A stretch of DNA of 34,948 nucleotides from Bacteroidales bacterium (GTDB lineage: Bacteria > Bacteroidota > Bacteroidia > Bacteroidales > VadinHA17). The notes under the pieces are model-generated. The model was not told the DNA's origin. It saw nothing but the letters and a program-made list of their open reading frames with translations, and ran no database searches. Numbering within the stretch: position 1 is the stretch's first letter; each line of letters starts with the position of its first letter. The translations under genes and the position numbers were made by a program. The stretch lies in contig JANYJP010000057.1 of NCBI GenBank assembly GCA_025358455.1, forward strand, positions 1 through 34,948. The letters run 5' to 3'. This document shows positions 16,491 to 25,370 of the stretch, piece by piece.

Positions 16491-18278
16491 ATGGAAACAG
16501 CAGACAAAATAAATATAAACCGACTCCTTAAGTGGTTACCATATCTAATGTTCTTTGCAGGCTCATACATATACTTTGGATTTTTTGGTAACTACGTGTT
16601 TTTTTACCAGGAAAAATCATCTCTCTTTATTTTTTCACATGATTTTCTTATTGAGAATCTGCATCAACCAGGAGGAATACTTATTTATCTGGCCAAATTC
16701 CTTTCAACATTTTTTTATTACACACTGGCAGGCGCCTTAATTATTGCTTCTGTAATTACTCTGATTATATTTTCAATTTCAAAAATAATCCTTCTTTTAA
16801 CCTCAAAGAATGCCAGGGTCTTACCTTTTGTAATCGGGGTAGCTCTTTTCTATTTGCAAACAGATTATCGTTTTTCATTTTTCAATAATTTTGGGTTGTT
16901 ACTTCAACTGGTTATTTTCTCCCTGGCAATAAGATATTTAAATTTTCTCAAAGGCTGGATTCCTATTTTATTAGCTCCGTTCTGGTATTTTGTCACGGGT
17001 GGTTTTTCATTGATTTTTTCATTACTCCTGACTTTTTATTTTGCGTTTGATAAAGAGAAAAAAGGATGGATCAGAATTATTGCATTGTGGTGTCTGAATC
17101 TGGCAACTTTCTACATATCGAAAGAGTTTCTCTTTTTCCAAACCGGAAAAACTCTTTTAACATTTCCTTTCTCGGACCTTAATACCGGTTCACAACAAAT
17201 CCTTTTCATATCAATAGCCGGAATCCTTTCAATACTTCCTATTATATCAAGAATAAAGTTCCGGTTGCCAGACAAGCTTAGAATCTCAGATTTTATTGTT
17301 AGTCTTATAACAACAATCGTATTGGTAATTATCCTTGTCATTATTGGAATGAAGCGTTTTGATATTAAAACAAAACAGTACTTCTATGTTGAAAAGTTAT
17401 TCTATCAAAACAAATTTGATGATTTAATCGCTTACAATACCTCAAATCCGCCGACCAATTCTTTGACGATATTTCTGAATAATATTGCTCTTTGTGAAAC
17501 GGATAAGCTGAACGATTTGCTATTCCATTTCCCACAAAGTCCTGATGGAAAGACTCTCTTCCTTAAATGGGAAATGGCAGAAGAAATACTTAAACGAGGA
17601 GGCTACTTTTATTATACTATTGGCATGATCAACGAGGCACACAGGTGGGCTTTTGAGAATATGGTAATGAAAGGACATTCACCGGAAGGCTTGAAAATGC
17701 TGATCAAAACCGAGATAATCAACGGAAATTATGAAATGGCTTCCAGGTATATCTCTATTTTAAAGAAAACATTTTTTTATAAAGAAGAAGCAAGCGCTTT
17801 TGAGAAACTGCTTTTCAATGAGCCCTCAATAAATGCAGACAAGGATATTGGAGATAAGAGAAGAAGCATGTTAAAAACGGATTTTTTCTCTATAACTGAT
17901 GATCCATACATCAATATTGAAAAAATTCTTATATCAGATTCCCTGAATAAGAAGGCATACAACTACAAACTGGCTTTTTTATTACTTAAGAAAGATTATG
18001 AAGGAATAAAGAAAGAGCTACCAAAATTATCAGGGCTTGGCTTTACCAGATTCCCGGTTAATATAGAAGAAGCAGCAATTGCAATTTCAATGGGGAATAA
18101 TGGGAGAATGCCATACTCCGGCAATATTCAGCTGAGCAACAATACTTTGACCCGTTGGGATCAGTATCTTCGTGTATTACAGCAATATAAAAATGATCCC
18201 AGAATGGCTGAACCAGCTTTGAGAAGTCAATTCGGTAATACTTTCTGGTACTACGCGTTTTACAGGTATCGGAATTAG
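16491..18278 (+). CDS. Polytopic inner-membrane protein, DUF6057-like
   Basis: Predicted 595-aa membrane protein of unknown function. Residues about 15-290 contain roughly nine or ten hydrophobic helices, for example LPYLMFFAGSYIYFGFFG near the N-terminus and SDFIVSLITTIVLVIILVI around 270-290. The remaining 300 residues are soluble and helix-rich with no recognised catalytic motif, perhaps TPR-like. It follows the haem-motif lipoprotein by 41 nt on the same strand. My recollection is that such pairs are annotated DUF6057 next to TolB-like proteins in Bacteroidota; this needs a profile search. A hairpin terminator at 18293-18321 separates it from the convergent susD gene. No transport or enzymatic role can be assigned. 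Confidence 0.7.
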   Translation: METADKININRLLKWLPYLMFFAGSYIYFGFFGNYVFFYQEKSSLFIFSHDFLIENLHQPGGILIYLAKFLSTFFYYTLAGALIIASVITLIIFSISKIILLLTSKNARVLPFVIGVALFYLQTDYRFSFFNNFGLLLQLVIFSLAIRYLNFLKGWIPILLAPFWYFVTGGFSLIFSLLLTFYFAFDKEKKGWIRIIALWCLNLATFYISKEFLFFQTGKTLLTFPFSDLNTGSQQILFISIAGILSILPIISRIKFRLPDKLRISDFIVSLITTIVLVIILVIIGMKRFDIKTKQYFYVEKLFYQNKFDDLIAYNTSNPPTNSLTIFLNNIALCETDKLNDLLFHFPQSPDGKTLFLKWEMAEEILKRGGYFYYTIGMINEAHRWAFENMVMKGHSPEGLKMLIKTEIINGNYEMASRYISILKKTFFYKEEASAFEKLLFNEPSINADKDIGDKRRSMLKTDFFSITDDPYINIEKILISDSLNKKAYNYKLAFLLLKKDYEGIKKELPKLSGLGFTRFPVNIEEAAIAISMGNNGRMPYSGNIQLSNNTLTRWDQYLRVLQQYKNDPRMAEPALRSQFGNTFWYYAFYRYRN

Positions 18279-18285
18279 CGTATTT

Positions 18286-18321
18286 ATAAAAAACACGGCT
18301 GACCTTTTTGGCCAGCCATGT
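18286..18321 (-). terminator. Terminator after susD, possibly bidirectional
   Basis: ACAC-GGCTG-A-CC (18293-18303) pairs with GG-C-CAGCC-ATGT (18309-18321 region) around a TTTTT loop, with two mismatches. On the minus strand the stem is followed by GTTTTTTATAAAT, a good U-tract, so it ends the susC-susD transcript. On the plus strand no T-run follows, so it would only weakly stop the 16491-18278 gene. Confidence 0.7.
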
Positions 18322-18348
18322 CAAGATTATTAATATCCAGGGTTCCTT

Positions 18349-20211
18349 TTAATAACCCGGGTTCTGAACTAATTCAGTATTCTTATTCATTTCATCACGC
18401 AGAATCGGGAAGAAATAACATTTATCGAGCCATGCTCTTGTTTCAACACCGATAACCTCATTTGAGTAGACCGGAGCGCCCCAGGTAGAACCATCAGCCT
18501 GACGATAAGTTGTGGCAGCGGATGTTAAATATTTCACTTCAGCCCTATGTATCGGGTGATAAGCGGCGCTACCAATTACCCAGCGGCGAACATCCCAGAA
18601 ACGGTGATCTTCAAATGCAAGTTCAATACGGCGTTCATGCCTGACGATTGTGCGCATTGCAGTCTGGCTTAGGCCCGCGGCAATATCCGGCTGTCCGGCT
18701 CTTGTGCGGATCTTATTGATATAGGTTCTGGCTTCGGCAATATCTCCACCAGTATTCTCCTCAATACAAGTTTCTGCATAATTTAGTAGAACTTCAGCAT
18801 AGCGGATGTGACGGAAAGGTATATCCTGTTTCACAAACTGCGGGTCAAGATTCGGATCATTAAACTTGCGCAGATAATAGCCGCTTCTTCCTCCGTTCCA
18901 GTTTTCTATCGGTCCTTCCCGGGTATCCACACCTGAAACTAATTGGGTAGTACCGTCCAGCTTAAATACATGACCTACCTGCATTTTATCCCAGGGGTCG
19001 AGACCTTGCACGTCAGCAGGTCTTTTTCTCCAGGAAGCTCCTTCATAGAGAATGGAAGCATAAAATCTTGCATCGCGTTTAGCATAAGGATTGGCAACCA
19101 TTGCAGGATTGGTCCAGCTAAAGCTTGAACCATCCTTCATTTCATATTCATCTACCAAATCTCCGATAGGAGTATTGTTACCCCAATTATGATAGCCATT
19201 CGGTCCGCTATAGAGAGCAGGATTATAATCTGACCAGCTTCTTCCTGTTTTGGTTGTAAAATATTGAAGAAGGATATCTTCGGATGCATACCCATAGGAA
19301 AGAAAGTAACTTACAAAATTCCCGGCGACAGAATCTGTTGGTGCAGGATTTGGACTAACCAGGCTATATATTCCAAGATCTATCACAGCTTTTGCGGCAT
19401 TTTTAGCAGCAGTCCAACGACTTGCCTGTGAACCGGAAGTATATCCTAAAAGTGCGGGATTTGAATACCCCGGAGCATATGACGCCATAGCCGTATGAAG
19501 ATCGCTGGCCGCAAAGAGCAAAGTCCTTGCTTTAAGAGCCAGTGCTGCTCCTCTGGTTGCATGGCCACGGTAATCGGCTGAATATGAATCAGGAAGATAC
19601 ATAGCAGCAGAGTCGAGTTGACCGGTTATGAATTTAATACATTCCTCATAAGTATTCCGCGGAATGTTGTAATTTTCTCCTAGTCCGTAAGCTTTGGTAA
19701 TAATAGGTACGCCACCGTATAAGGCAACAAGATAATGATAGGTATAAGCCCTGAGGAAATAAACTTCTCCCATGGTACGGTTCTTTGTAGCATCATCCGG
19801 AAATACAACAGTCTTAATATTTTTAAAGAAGAGATTACATTCCCTTACATTCTTATAGAGAGGGTCCCAGCGATAATGCAAAGTATTTGCTGTAGGATCA
19901 GTGTTTCCCCAGTCTGTGCTCCATCCCATAAGACCATCACTGGTCATAAGTGATTTATTGAAATCAAAGGCACCCCAGTCAGGAGTGAAGGAAGTTTCAT
20001 CACTATAATCGGAAAGCCTTTCAATAGCAAAGGGCCAACCCAAAGCATTATAGTAGCAGGTATTAACAAATGCCGCAACCAGGCTCGGGTCTTTCCAGGT
20101 ATCTCCATCAGAATAAGCTCCAAGTGGCTTCGTATCAAGGAAGTCCTTTTTGCAGGAATTAGTTATTCCGATTACAGAAATCGCAAATAAGATATATAAT
20201 AATTTTCTCAT
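18349..20211 (-). CDS. SusD/RagB-family nutrient-binding outer-membrane lipoprotein
   Basis: Surface lipoprotein (620 aa) that caps a SusC-type transporter and binds an oligomeric nutrient. The signal ends in a lipobox, ITNSC, followed by KKDFLDTKPLG, the standard opening of SusD proteins. Family features include YFLRAYTYHYLVALYGGVPI in the TPR-like region, a ALALKARTLLFAASDL helix, and the C-terminal block RHIRYAEVLLNYAE, EARTYINKIRTRAG, RIELAFEDHRFWDVRRW and YFFPILRDEMNKN. It begins 13 nt after the susC stop codon. No glycoside hydrolase, sulfatase or protease flanks the pair, so the ligand cannot be guessed. Confidence 0.95.
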   Translation of the reverse strand: MRKLLYILFAISVIGITNSCKKDFLDTKPLGAYSDGDTWKDPSLVAAFVNTCYYNALGWPFAIERLSDYSDETSFTPDWGAFDFNKSLMTSDGLMGWSTDWGNTDPTANTLHYRWDPLYKNVRECNLFFKNIKTVVFPDDATKNRTMGEVYFLRAYTYHYLVALYGGVPIITKAYGLGENYNIPRNTYEECIKFITGQLDSAAMYLPDSYSADYRGHATRGAALALKARTLLFAASDLHTAMASYAPGYSNPALLGYTSGSQASRWTAAKNAAKAVIDLGIYSLVSPNPAPTDSVAGNFVSYFLSYGYASEDILLQYFTTKTGRSWSDYNPALYSGPNGYHNWGNNTPIGDLVDEYEMKDGSSFSWTNPAMVANPYAKRDARFYASILYEGASWRKRPADVQGLDPWDKMQVGHVFKLDGTTQLVSGVDTREGPIENWNGGRSGYYLRKFNDPNLDPQFVKQDIPFRHIRYAEVLLNYAETCIEENTGGDIAEARTYINKIRTRAGQPDIAAGLSQTAMRTIVRHERRIELAFEDHRFWDVRRWVIGSAAYHPIHRAEVKYLTSAATTYRQADGSTWGAPVYSNEVIGVETRAWLDKCYFFPILRDEMNKNTELVQNPGY

Positions 20212-20224
20212 ATCACATTAGTTT

Positions 20225-23200
20225 TTAGAAGGTTAATGTAACTCCAAGGTTAATAACTCTTTGAAGAGGATAAGACGTACCTGAATTAACTTCAGGGTCA
20301 ATAAGTTTAATCTTGTCAAGAGTAGCCAGGTTGGATCCGTTGACATATATGCGAAGCTTCTCAATACCCAACCTGCTATTAACGCTTGTAGGCAGTGTAT
20401 AACCAATCTCCATGCTCTTTAACCTAAGGTAATCGGTTGAGAATTGCCAGAATGTATTACCCTGGTTTCTCCAGTATTCATTATCGCGGTTCCATGCACG
20501 AGGCCAGGTAGCATTAGTGTTATCTGGTGTCCAGCGATTCTTTGCGAAACTCTCATAGTAGTTACCTATATCACCTGATTCTACTCCAAGATATATAATG
20601 GCACCGGCAGCTCCCTGGAATAACATACTCAGATCAAATTGCTTATAATTTAGAACTGCGTTAAATCCACCAATAAACCTTGGCATATTATTCTTGTTAT
20701 CACGAACCTTATCAAGCCCGTCAATAGCTCCATCGTTGTTCACATCCTTGAAAATTATATCACCTGGTTGAGCACCTGCCCAATGAGGGTAAGCTGCCAC
20801 TGCCGCATCATCCTTGAAAATGCCGATAGAAACATAGTTTAAACCGGCACCCATAGGCATGCCTTGTGCTTTCTGGTAATCAGGAATTCCGGGAGTATCA
20901 AAGGTAAAATCAACAGTGTTTTTTGCATAACTGCCATTTAAAGACAGGTTATATCCAAAATTGCCTGATGTACCATAATAGGTAATAATATATTCAAATC
21001 CTTTGTTAGAAACTTTCCCGATATTCTCCGGAGGAAGAAGCGTCACAATACCTGTACTCCCCGGGGTAATAGCAGATGCCTGCCACAGGATATGAGAACG
21101 CAGGTTATAGAATACGTCAGCTTCCACTGTCAGTTTCTTATTCATAAGGGTTGCGTTGAATCCCAGATTCGCCTGGTTTGCAACTTCCCATGTTACAAGA
21201 GGATTCTGAACATTGTTCTCCATCAGCATTTTGTTATTTATGCTCTGGCCGAATACATAATCCTGACTATCGAAGCTATAAGTGGAGAGATATTGATATT
21301 CCTTCAATATATTATTTCCTCCTTCAACATAATTGTAATAAATTCTGTCATTCCCGGTTTGTCCCCATGAAGCACGGAGTTTAAAGTCACTGATAAAGGC
21401 GATATTATCTTTCCAGAAGTTCTCATCAGAAATACGCCACCCGAGTGAAACTCCGGGGAAAAATCCGTAATTATTGCCTGGTTTAAACATATACGAACCA
21501 TCATATCTTAAAATTATCTCAGCAAGATATTTCTGTCCATAGTCATAGTTAAAACGGCCAAAGTAACTTTCGCGGGCAAACTGGTCTGCATAGCCTCCGT
21601 TTGTCATATATGTATCAGCAGCACCTGCATTTAACTGAGGAATAGTTGCGCTTACATAATTTTTTCTGAAAGCAGTCAGGTAGTTATTCAATCCGCTTTG
21701 ACTTTCAGCACCAACCATCAGTTTAATATTGTGCTTCTCACCTATAGTATTCTGATATGTTGCATAGGTATTAAAGGTACTCTTGGAACCATCCTGAAAA
21801 TCCTCAGTCAGCTGAGGTGCAGCCAATCCCCTGATTCCTTTAACAGTGATATGGGTTGGCTGTCCATCCCAGGTATACAGATACCATGGTGTCTGGAACC
21901 GTTTGTGAAAGCGGAATAGTTTATCATATGATCCGTTAGCCTGTACAGACAAACCCTTTACCCATGGGATATTAATATTAAGTCTCATGTTACTCTCCAA
22001 TACATAAATCTTGTCTTTATCAGTTCCGGTAGCACTGGTAACTGTTACAGCCGGGTTAAAACCATATTCGATATCAGGTCCGGGATTTCCATCCGGCCAG
22101 TAAGCAGGCATATTGGGCTTGCCCCTCATAAGCATTCGGAAAATGTCATTGGCACCAACAGTAGGAAAGTTCTTATTTTCCTGCCGGCCTGAAACGTCGA
22201 ATGCAATATCAATATTCTTTGAAATTTTACCGTCAATATTGCTTCGGAAATCATACTGTGAATAGTTGGTTGCACTGTTTTTGTAGTAAGCATCCTCAAA
22301 TTTACCACCCAATGAGAGGAAATATTTCATATTATCAGTACCACCGGAGATTGAAATATTTTCATAATTCTGTTTCGACCATGGTTTAAAGACTGACTTG
22401 AACCAATCTGTATTGGGATGACCCCAGGGATCTGACCCGTCCTTAAACTTTTGAATATCATCAGTTGAGAACTGTTGGTTCATTCCTCCAGCTTTATTGG
22501 CATAATATGAGACCTCATTCAGCATAGTTGCGTAGGTAGCAGCATCAGCCATTTTCGGAATTCTGTCAGGCTGATTATAACCAGAATTCAGATTTAAGGT
22601 GATTGTCGGTTTCCCCACTCTTCCTCGCTTAGTAGTAACAAGAATAACGCCATTTGCAGCCTGAGTTCCATAAATTGCAGCTGATGCGTCTTTCAGCACT
22701 GTGAAACTCTCAATATCACTGGGGTCCAATCTCTCAAGTGAACGGTTAGGTATCCCGTCAACAACAATCAGAGGGGCATTCGAACCCAGGGTATTCGCAC
22801 CACGAATTGTAATCGTGGTATTATCATATCCGGGTTCACCACTCTTTTGTATGGCAGTCAAACCGGGTATACGGCCAATCAGACTGTTTGTAAGGTTGGT
22901 TGTTGGTGATTGTTTAAGGGTTTCACCATTTACAGAACTGATAGCGCCTGTTAATGTTGCTTTCTTGGCCGTGCCATAACCAATAACCACAACTTCTGTA
23001 AGTTGAGAAACCTCAGGAGCCATAGCAATTTTTATAGTTGTTTGTCCGCCTAAAGGGACCTCCTGAGAAACATAACCTATAAATGAAGCCACCAGAGTAG
23101 CATTAGCATTGGCTACTGAGACTGTAAAATTTCCAGCCAGGTCAGAAATGGCTCCCGTTGTAGTCCCTTTAACCTGGATATTTACACCAGCCATCGGCTG

Positions 23201-23422
23201 GTTGTTCGAAGCATCCGTAATAGTTCCGGAAATTTTAATCTGCTGCTGTGCAGCAACAATTCCCGGATTATTACTTCTGTTAATCTTGTCTGGCATAAGC
23301 GAATAGGCAGGAAACGTCATTCCACAAAACAGAAGAATTGTAACAATTCTCATAGTTAGGTGTAACTTGTGAAAATTCCCACCTGGTTTTGACAACCAAA
23401 TGCACTTGCACGTTTTTTTCAT
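20225..23422 (-). CDS. SusC/RagA-family TonB-dependent outer-membrane transporter
   Basis: TonB-dependent receptor (1065 aa) that imports the ligand captured by the adjacent SusD protein. After a long signal region (hydrophobic core MRIVTILLFCGM at about residue 24) comes a carboxypeptidase-regulatory-like domain (ISGTITDASNNQPMAGVNIQVKG, about 63-140). Next is the TonB-box-like EVVVIGYGTAKK, then a plug domain (SLIGRIPGLTAIQKSG; LIVVDGIPNRSLERLDPSDI) and a barrel ending in LGVTLTF. YGTQAANGVILVTTKRG is the usual SusC plug hallmark. There is no FecR-like N-terminal extension, so ECF sigma/anti-sigma control is not evident. Upstream DNA holds an inverted repeat at 23515-23533. It is co-transcribed with susD. 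Confidence 0.95.
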   Translation of the reverse strand: MKKTCKCIWLSKPGGNFHKLHLTMRIVTILLFCGMTFPAYSLMPDKINRSNNPGIVAAQQQIKISGTITDASNNQPMAGVNIQVKGTTTGAISDLAGNFTVSVANANATLVASFIGYVSQEVPLGGQTTIKIAMAPEVSQLTEVVVIGYGTAKKATLTGAISSVNGETLKQSPTTNLTNSLIGRIPGLTAIQKSGEPGYDNTTITIRGANTLGSNAPLIVVDGIPNRSLERLDPSDIESFTVLKDASAAIYGTQAANGVILVTTKRGRVGKPTITLNLNSGYNQPDRIPKMADAATYATMLNEVSYYANKAGGMNQQFSTDDIQKFKDGSDPWGHPNTDWFKSVFKPWSKQNYENISISGGTDNMKYFLSLGGKFEDAYYKNSATNYSQYDFRSNIDGKISKNIDIAFDVSGRQENKNFPTVGANDIFRMLMRGKPNMPAYWPDGNPGPDIEYGFNPAVTVTSATGTDKDKIYVLESNMRLNINIPWVKGLSVQANGSYDKLFRFHKRFQTPWYLYTWDGQPTHITVKGIRGLAAPQLTEDFQDGSKSTFNTYATYQNTIGEKHNIKLMVGAESQSGLNNYLTAFRKNYVSATIPQLNAGAADTYMTNGGYADQFARESYFGRFNYDYGQKYLAEIILRYDGSYMFKPGNNYGFFPGVSLGWRISDENFWKDNIAFISDFKLRASWGQTGNDRIYYNYVEGGNNILKEYQYLSTYSFDSQDYVFGQSINNKMLMENNVQNPLVTWEVANQANLGFNATLMNKKLTVEADVFYNLRSHILWQASAITPGSTGIVTLLPPENIGKVSNKGFEYIITYYGTSGNFGYNLSLNGSYAKNTVDFTFDTPGIPDYQKAQGMPMGAGLNYVSIGIFKDDAAVAAYPHWAGAQPGDIIFKDVNNDGAIDGLDKVRDNKNNMPRFIGGFNAVLNYKQFDLSMLFQGAAGAIIYLGVESGDIGNYYESFAKNRWTPDNTNATWPRAWNRDNEYWRNQGNTFWQFSTDYLRLKSMEIGYTLPTSVNSRLGIEKLRIYVNGSNLATLDKIKLIDPEVNSGTSYPLQRVINLGVTLTF

Positions 23423-23514
23423 ACTATTACACTGTTAGTTAATAAAAAAATAGTTAGAATAGGTATTTGGATTTTGATATTCATTCATGAAAAAAATATT
23501 TAAATAAATTTATT

Positions 23515-23533
23515 AAGTGTATATTTTACACTT
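23515..23533. promoter_or_regulatory. Inverted repeat upstream of susC
   Basis: AAGTGTA-TATTT-TACACTT is a perfect 7-bp inverted repeat with a 5-nt spacer, 93-111 nt upstream of the susC start. The surrounding 278-nt gap (23423-23700) is very A/T-rich. I found no TTTG/TAnnTTTG pair on the minus strand there. The dyad is a candidate operator; no regulator gene is nearby. Confidence 0.35.
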
Positions 23534-23700
23534 CCTGGTCTATAAAAAATAGATTTCCTTAAATGCATCTCCCTTTTGTTACTCTACTTATTCGATCAAG
23601 AAAATCAGATGGATTGCTATGCAATATAGAACATGATATTCTAAAAAGCAAATTTTTCAGGAACTTTAGTTCTTTTTTTTAAGAATTAAATTTTTACTAA

Positions 23701-25230
23701 CTATTTTTCTTCGATATTTCCCGTCTTTTCATCAAAATCACAAACAACTCTGAACCCTACATTAAAGCAATCGGAGTACCACCAGATACTTTTAGGCATC
23801 TGAGGATCGGTTCTTAACCACGCTTCGGTTTTCGTATAATCACGTGCCGCACTTCTGAGAACATCGGCTGTGCTAACGAAAGAACCTCCTCTGACAACAT
23901 GTTCACTTCCTGCATCAGGTCCTTTCGGATTTTTTATGGTTCCCGGAGGGTATAATGAATATGCATCAGGTTTATACCAGTCAGAGCAGAACTCAGCTAC
24001 ATTGCCTGCCATATTCTTTAATCCAAAAGCGTTTGTTTTTACCCGGTCAGGGGGTTGAGTTCTGGCAGTACTGTTACCTTTATATATTATATAGGTATTG
24101 ATTACTGTAGTATCGTTTTTCGAAAGTTTTGCCCTTAACCCGGTTTTCTCGAATTTTTTAGGATCACCGGGAAAAGAATATGGACCGGTTGATCCAGCCC
24201 TGCAGGCATATTCCCATTCTGCCTCAGTAGGCAGACGATAGTTTTTACCGGTTACTGATGTAAGCCATTTACAATATGTTTCTGCAGCATGATATGAAAA
24301 AGAAATTGCCGGTCTTTGCCCTAAACCCCATCCCTGATCGGGTTGGCCGTACGGGGGCGTTGCTCCCGAAATAGCGTCAGTTGCAGATGCTGCTTTCTTT
24401 CTAAGTCCTTCCGTATCTGTGGTACGTCCCTCGGCAGCTGTCTGAACATAAAACGCAAGATATTCATCCCATGTAACTTCAATCTCTGCCATAAAGAATG
24501 AACTTAGTTGAATTTCCTTTACCGGACCTTCATCAGCTTTTCTGAATGGTTCATCAGCAGGACTACCCATTGTAAAAGTCCCCCCGGGAACTGCAACCAT
24601 CTTAAATGAAACAGGCGATTTCGGAATGCGTTCTGTGTAACTAACAAAACCATTGACTTTTGTTGGTTCAGTAAATATTTCTTTTGCAGCAGAAGATGTG
24701 TTTCCAAAAGTTGAATTACTTCCATGTGTATACCCCGGAATAAAATGGCCTGCATTAAGATGACAGTTTATGCAATGCAGCTCATCTGTTTTTTTTGATT
24801 GGGTATAATAAAGATGGGCATCCTCTCCGGCTTTAGTAAGCTTTGCAGGGAAAAGGTTTTCGTGACATTTTATACAACTGCCATTATAAACATAACCCCG
24901 TGCAACTTCAAGCCTTCCGCGATCTTCCCAGTTGAATGAAGCTGAATCCTTTGTCCATTTGCTCCATAAATCGCGTAGACCGGTTTTCCCTTTTGCCCAG
25001 AGATATCCTTCCCCTTTAGGCGGAAGATGACAGTCAACACAGGAAATCCGGTATCCCGATCTGGTATCATAATGAACCGATTTTTTCCATGATGCATCTG
25101 CCATCGGATGAATATGGCAGGAGACACAATAATCATTTGTTGAAGTCATATGCAGAGCTTTACCCCCACCGAGGATGAGCAAAGCCCCAATTATAAGTCC
25201 CGGCAAAAACCACAGAATAAATCGTTTCAT
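23701..25230 (-). CDS. Tetrahaem NapC/NrfH-like cytochrome fused to a SUMF1 domain
   Basis: Predicted 509-aa membrane-anchored periplasmic protein. The frame is open to a TTG at 25254, but ATG at 25230 puts the anchor (FILWFLPGLIIGALLIL, residues 4-20) at the N-terminus, as in NapC/NrfH proteins. Four c-type haem motifs follow: CVSCH (35-39), CVDCH (64-68), CIKCH (119-123) and CINCH (153-157). The first has Met at H+4 (HIHPM), a possible axial ligand. From about residue 208 to the end is a SUMF1/formylglycine-generating-enzyme-type domain: MVAVPGGTFTMGSP, YRLPTEAEWEYACR, NMAGNVAEFCSDWY, VVRGGSF and NVGFRVVC. The stretch after RGGSF lacks the copper-binding cysteines of true sulfatase-activating enzymes. 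A quinol-linked electron carrier with a non-FGE SUMF1 module is the inference; function unknown. Confidence 0.88.
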   Translation of the reverse strand: MKRFILWFLPGLIIGALLILGGGKALHMTSTNDYCVSCHIHPMADASWKKSVHYDTRSGYRISCVDCHLPPKGEGYLWAKGKTGLRDLWSKWTKDSASFNWEDRGRLEVARGYVYNGSCIKCHENLFPAKLTKAGEDAHLYYTQSKKTDELHCINCHLNAGHFIPGYTHGSNSTFGNTSSAAKEIFTEPTKVNGFVSYTERIPKSPVSFKMVAVPGGTFTMGSPADEPFRKADEGPVKEIQLSSFFMAEIEVTWDEYLAFYVQTAAEGRTTDTEGLRKKAASATDAISGATPPYGQPDQGWGLGQRPAISFSYHAAETYCKWLTSVTGKNYRLPTEAEWEYACRAGSTGPYSFPGDPKKFEKTGLRAKLSKNDTTVINTYIIYKGNSTARTQPPDRVKTNAFGLKNMAGNVAEFCSDWYKPDAYSLYPPGTIKNPKGPDAGSEHVVRGGSFVSTADVLRSAARDYTKTEAWLRTDPQMPKSIWWYSDCFNVGFRVVCDFDEKTGNIEEK

Positions 25231-25253
25231 AAATAAAGTTTTTGAGGAGTTCA

Positions 25254-25270
25254 AGATAAATAATTTATCT
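25254..25270. promoter_or_regulatory. 17-bp palindrome in the leader of the cytochrome fusion gene
   Basis: AGATAAAT-A-ATTTATCT is a perfect inverted repeat with a single central base. It lies 24-40 nt upstream of the ATG at 25230, within the 140-nt gap that follows the fumarase gene. It could be an operator or an A/T-rich hairpin. No flanking T-run suitable for a terminator was seen on the minus strand. Confidence 0.35.
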
Positions 25271-25370
25271 AATAACCCATACTGGTATTAATCATTATAA
25301 TGTCAATTGAAATCATAAAGGAGGTAACATTTTACCGCAAAGCACGCATGGGCCTCCCAGTTTCTTGGTC

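Noticed and set aside
23661-23680. Hairpin plus eight Ts on the plus strand (GAACTTTAGTTC then T8)
   Set aside because: It resembles a terminator, but no plus-strand gene lies upstream and the stem is only four or five A/T-rich pairs with a very short loop.
23701-25230. Sulfatase-maturing formylglycine-generating enzyme
   Set aside because: The segment after RGGSF has no cysteines at the copper-binding positions, and no sulfatase gene is in the window.
25231-25254. TTG start that would extend the cytochrome fusion by eight residues
   Set aside because: The ATG at 25230 begins directly before the membrane anchor as in NapC/NrfH proteins, and the TTG codon overlaps a palindrome.
25317-25328. 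A perfect Shine-Dalgarno-like AAAGGAGGTAAC on the plus strand
   Set aside because: The only frame it could serve runs antisense into the fumarase gene, and Bacteroidota genes rarely use strong Shine-Dalgarno sequences. Probably chance.
25331-25350. CCGCAAAGCACGCATG, resembling CGCAAAG-type intergenic repeats
   Set aside because: Only one full unit and one degraded unit are present, too little to call a repeat.
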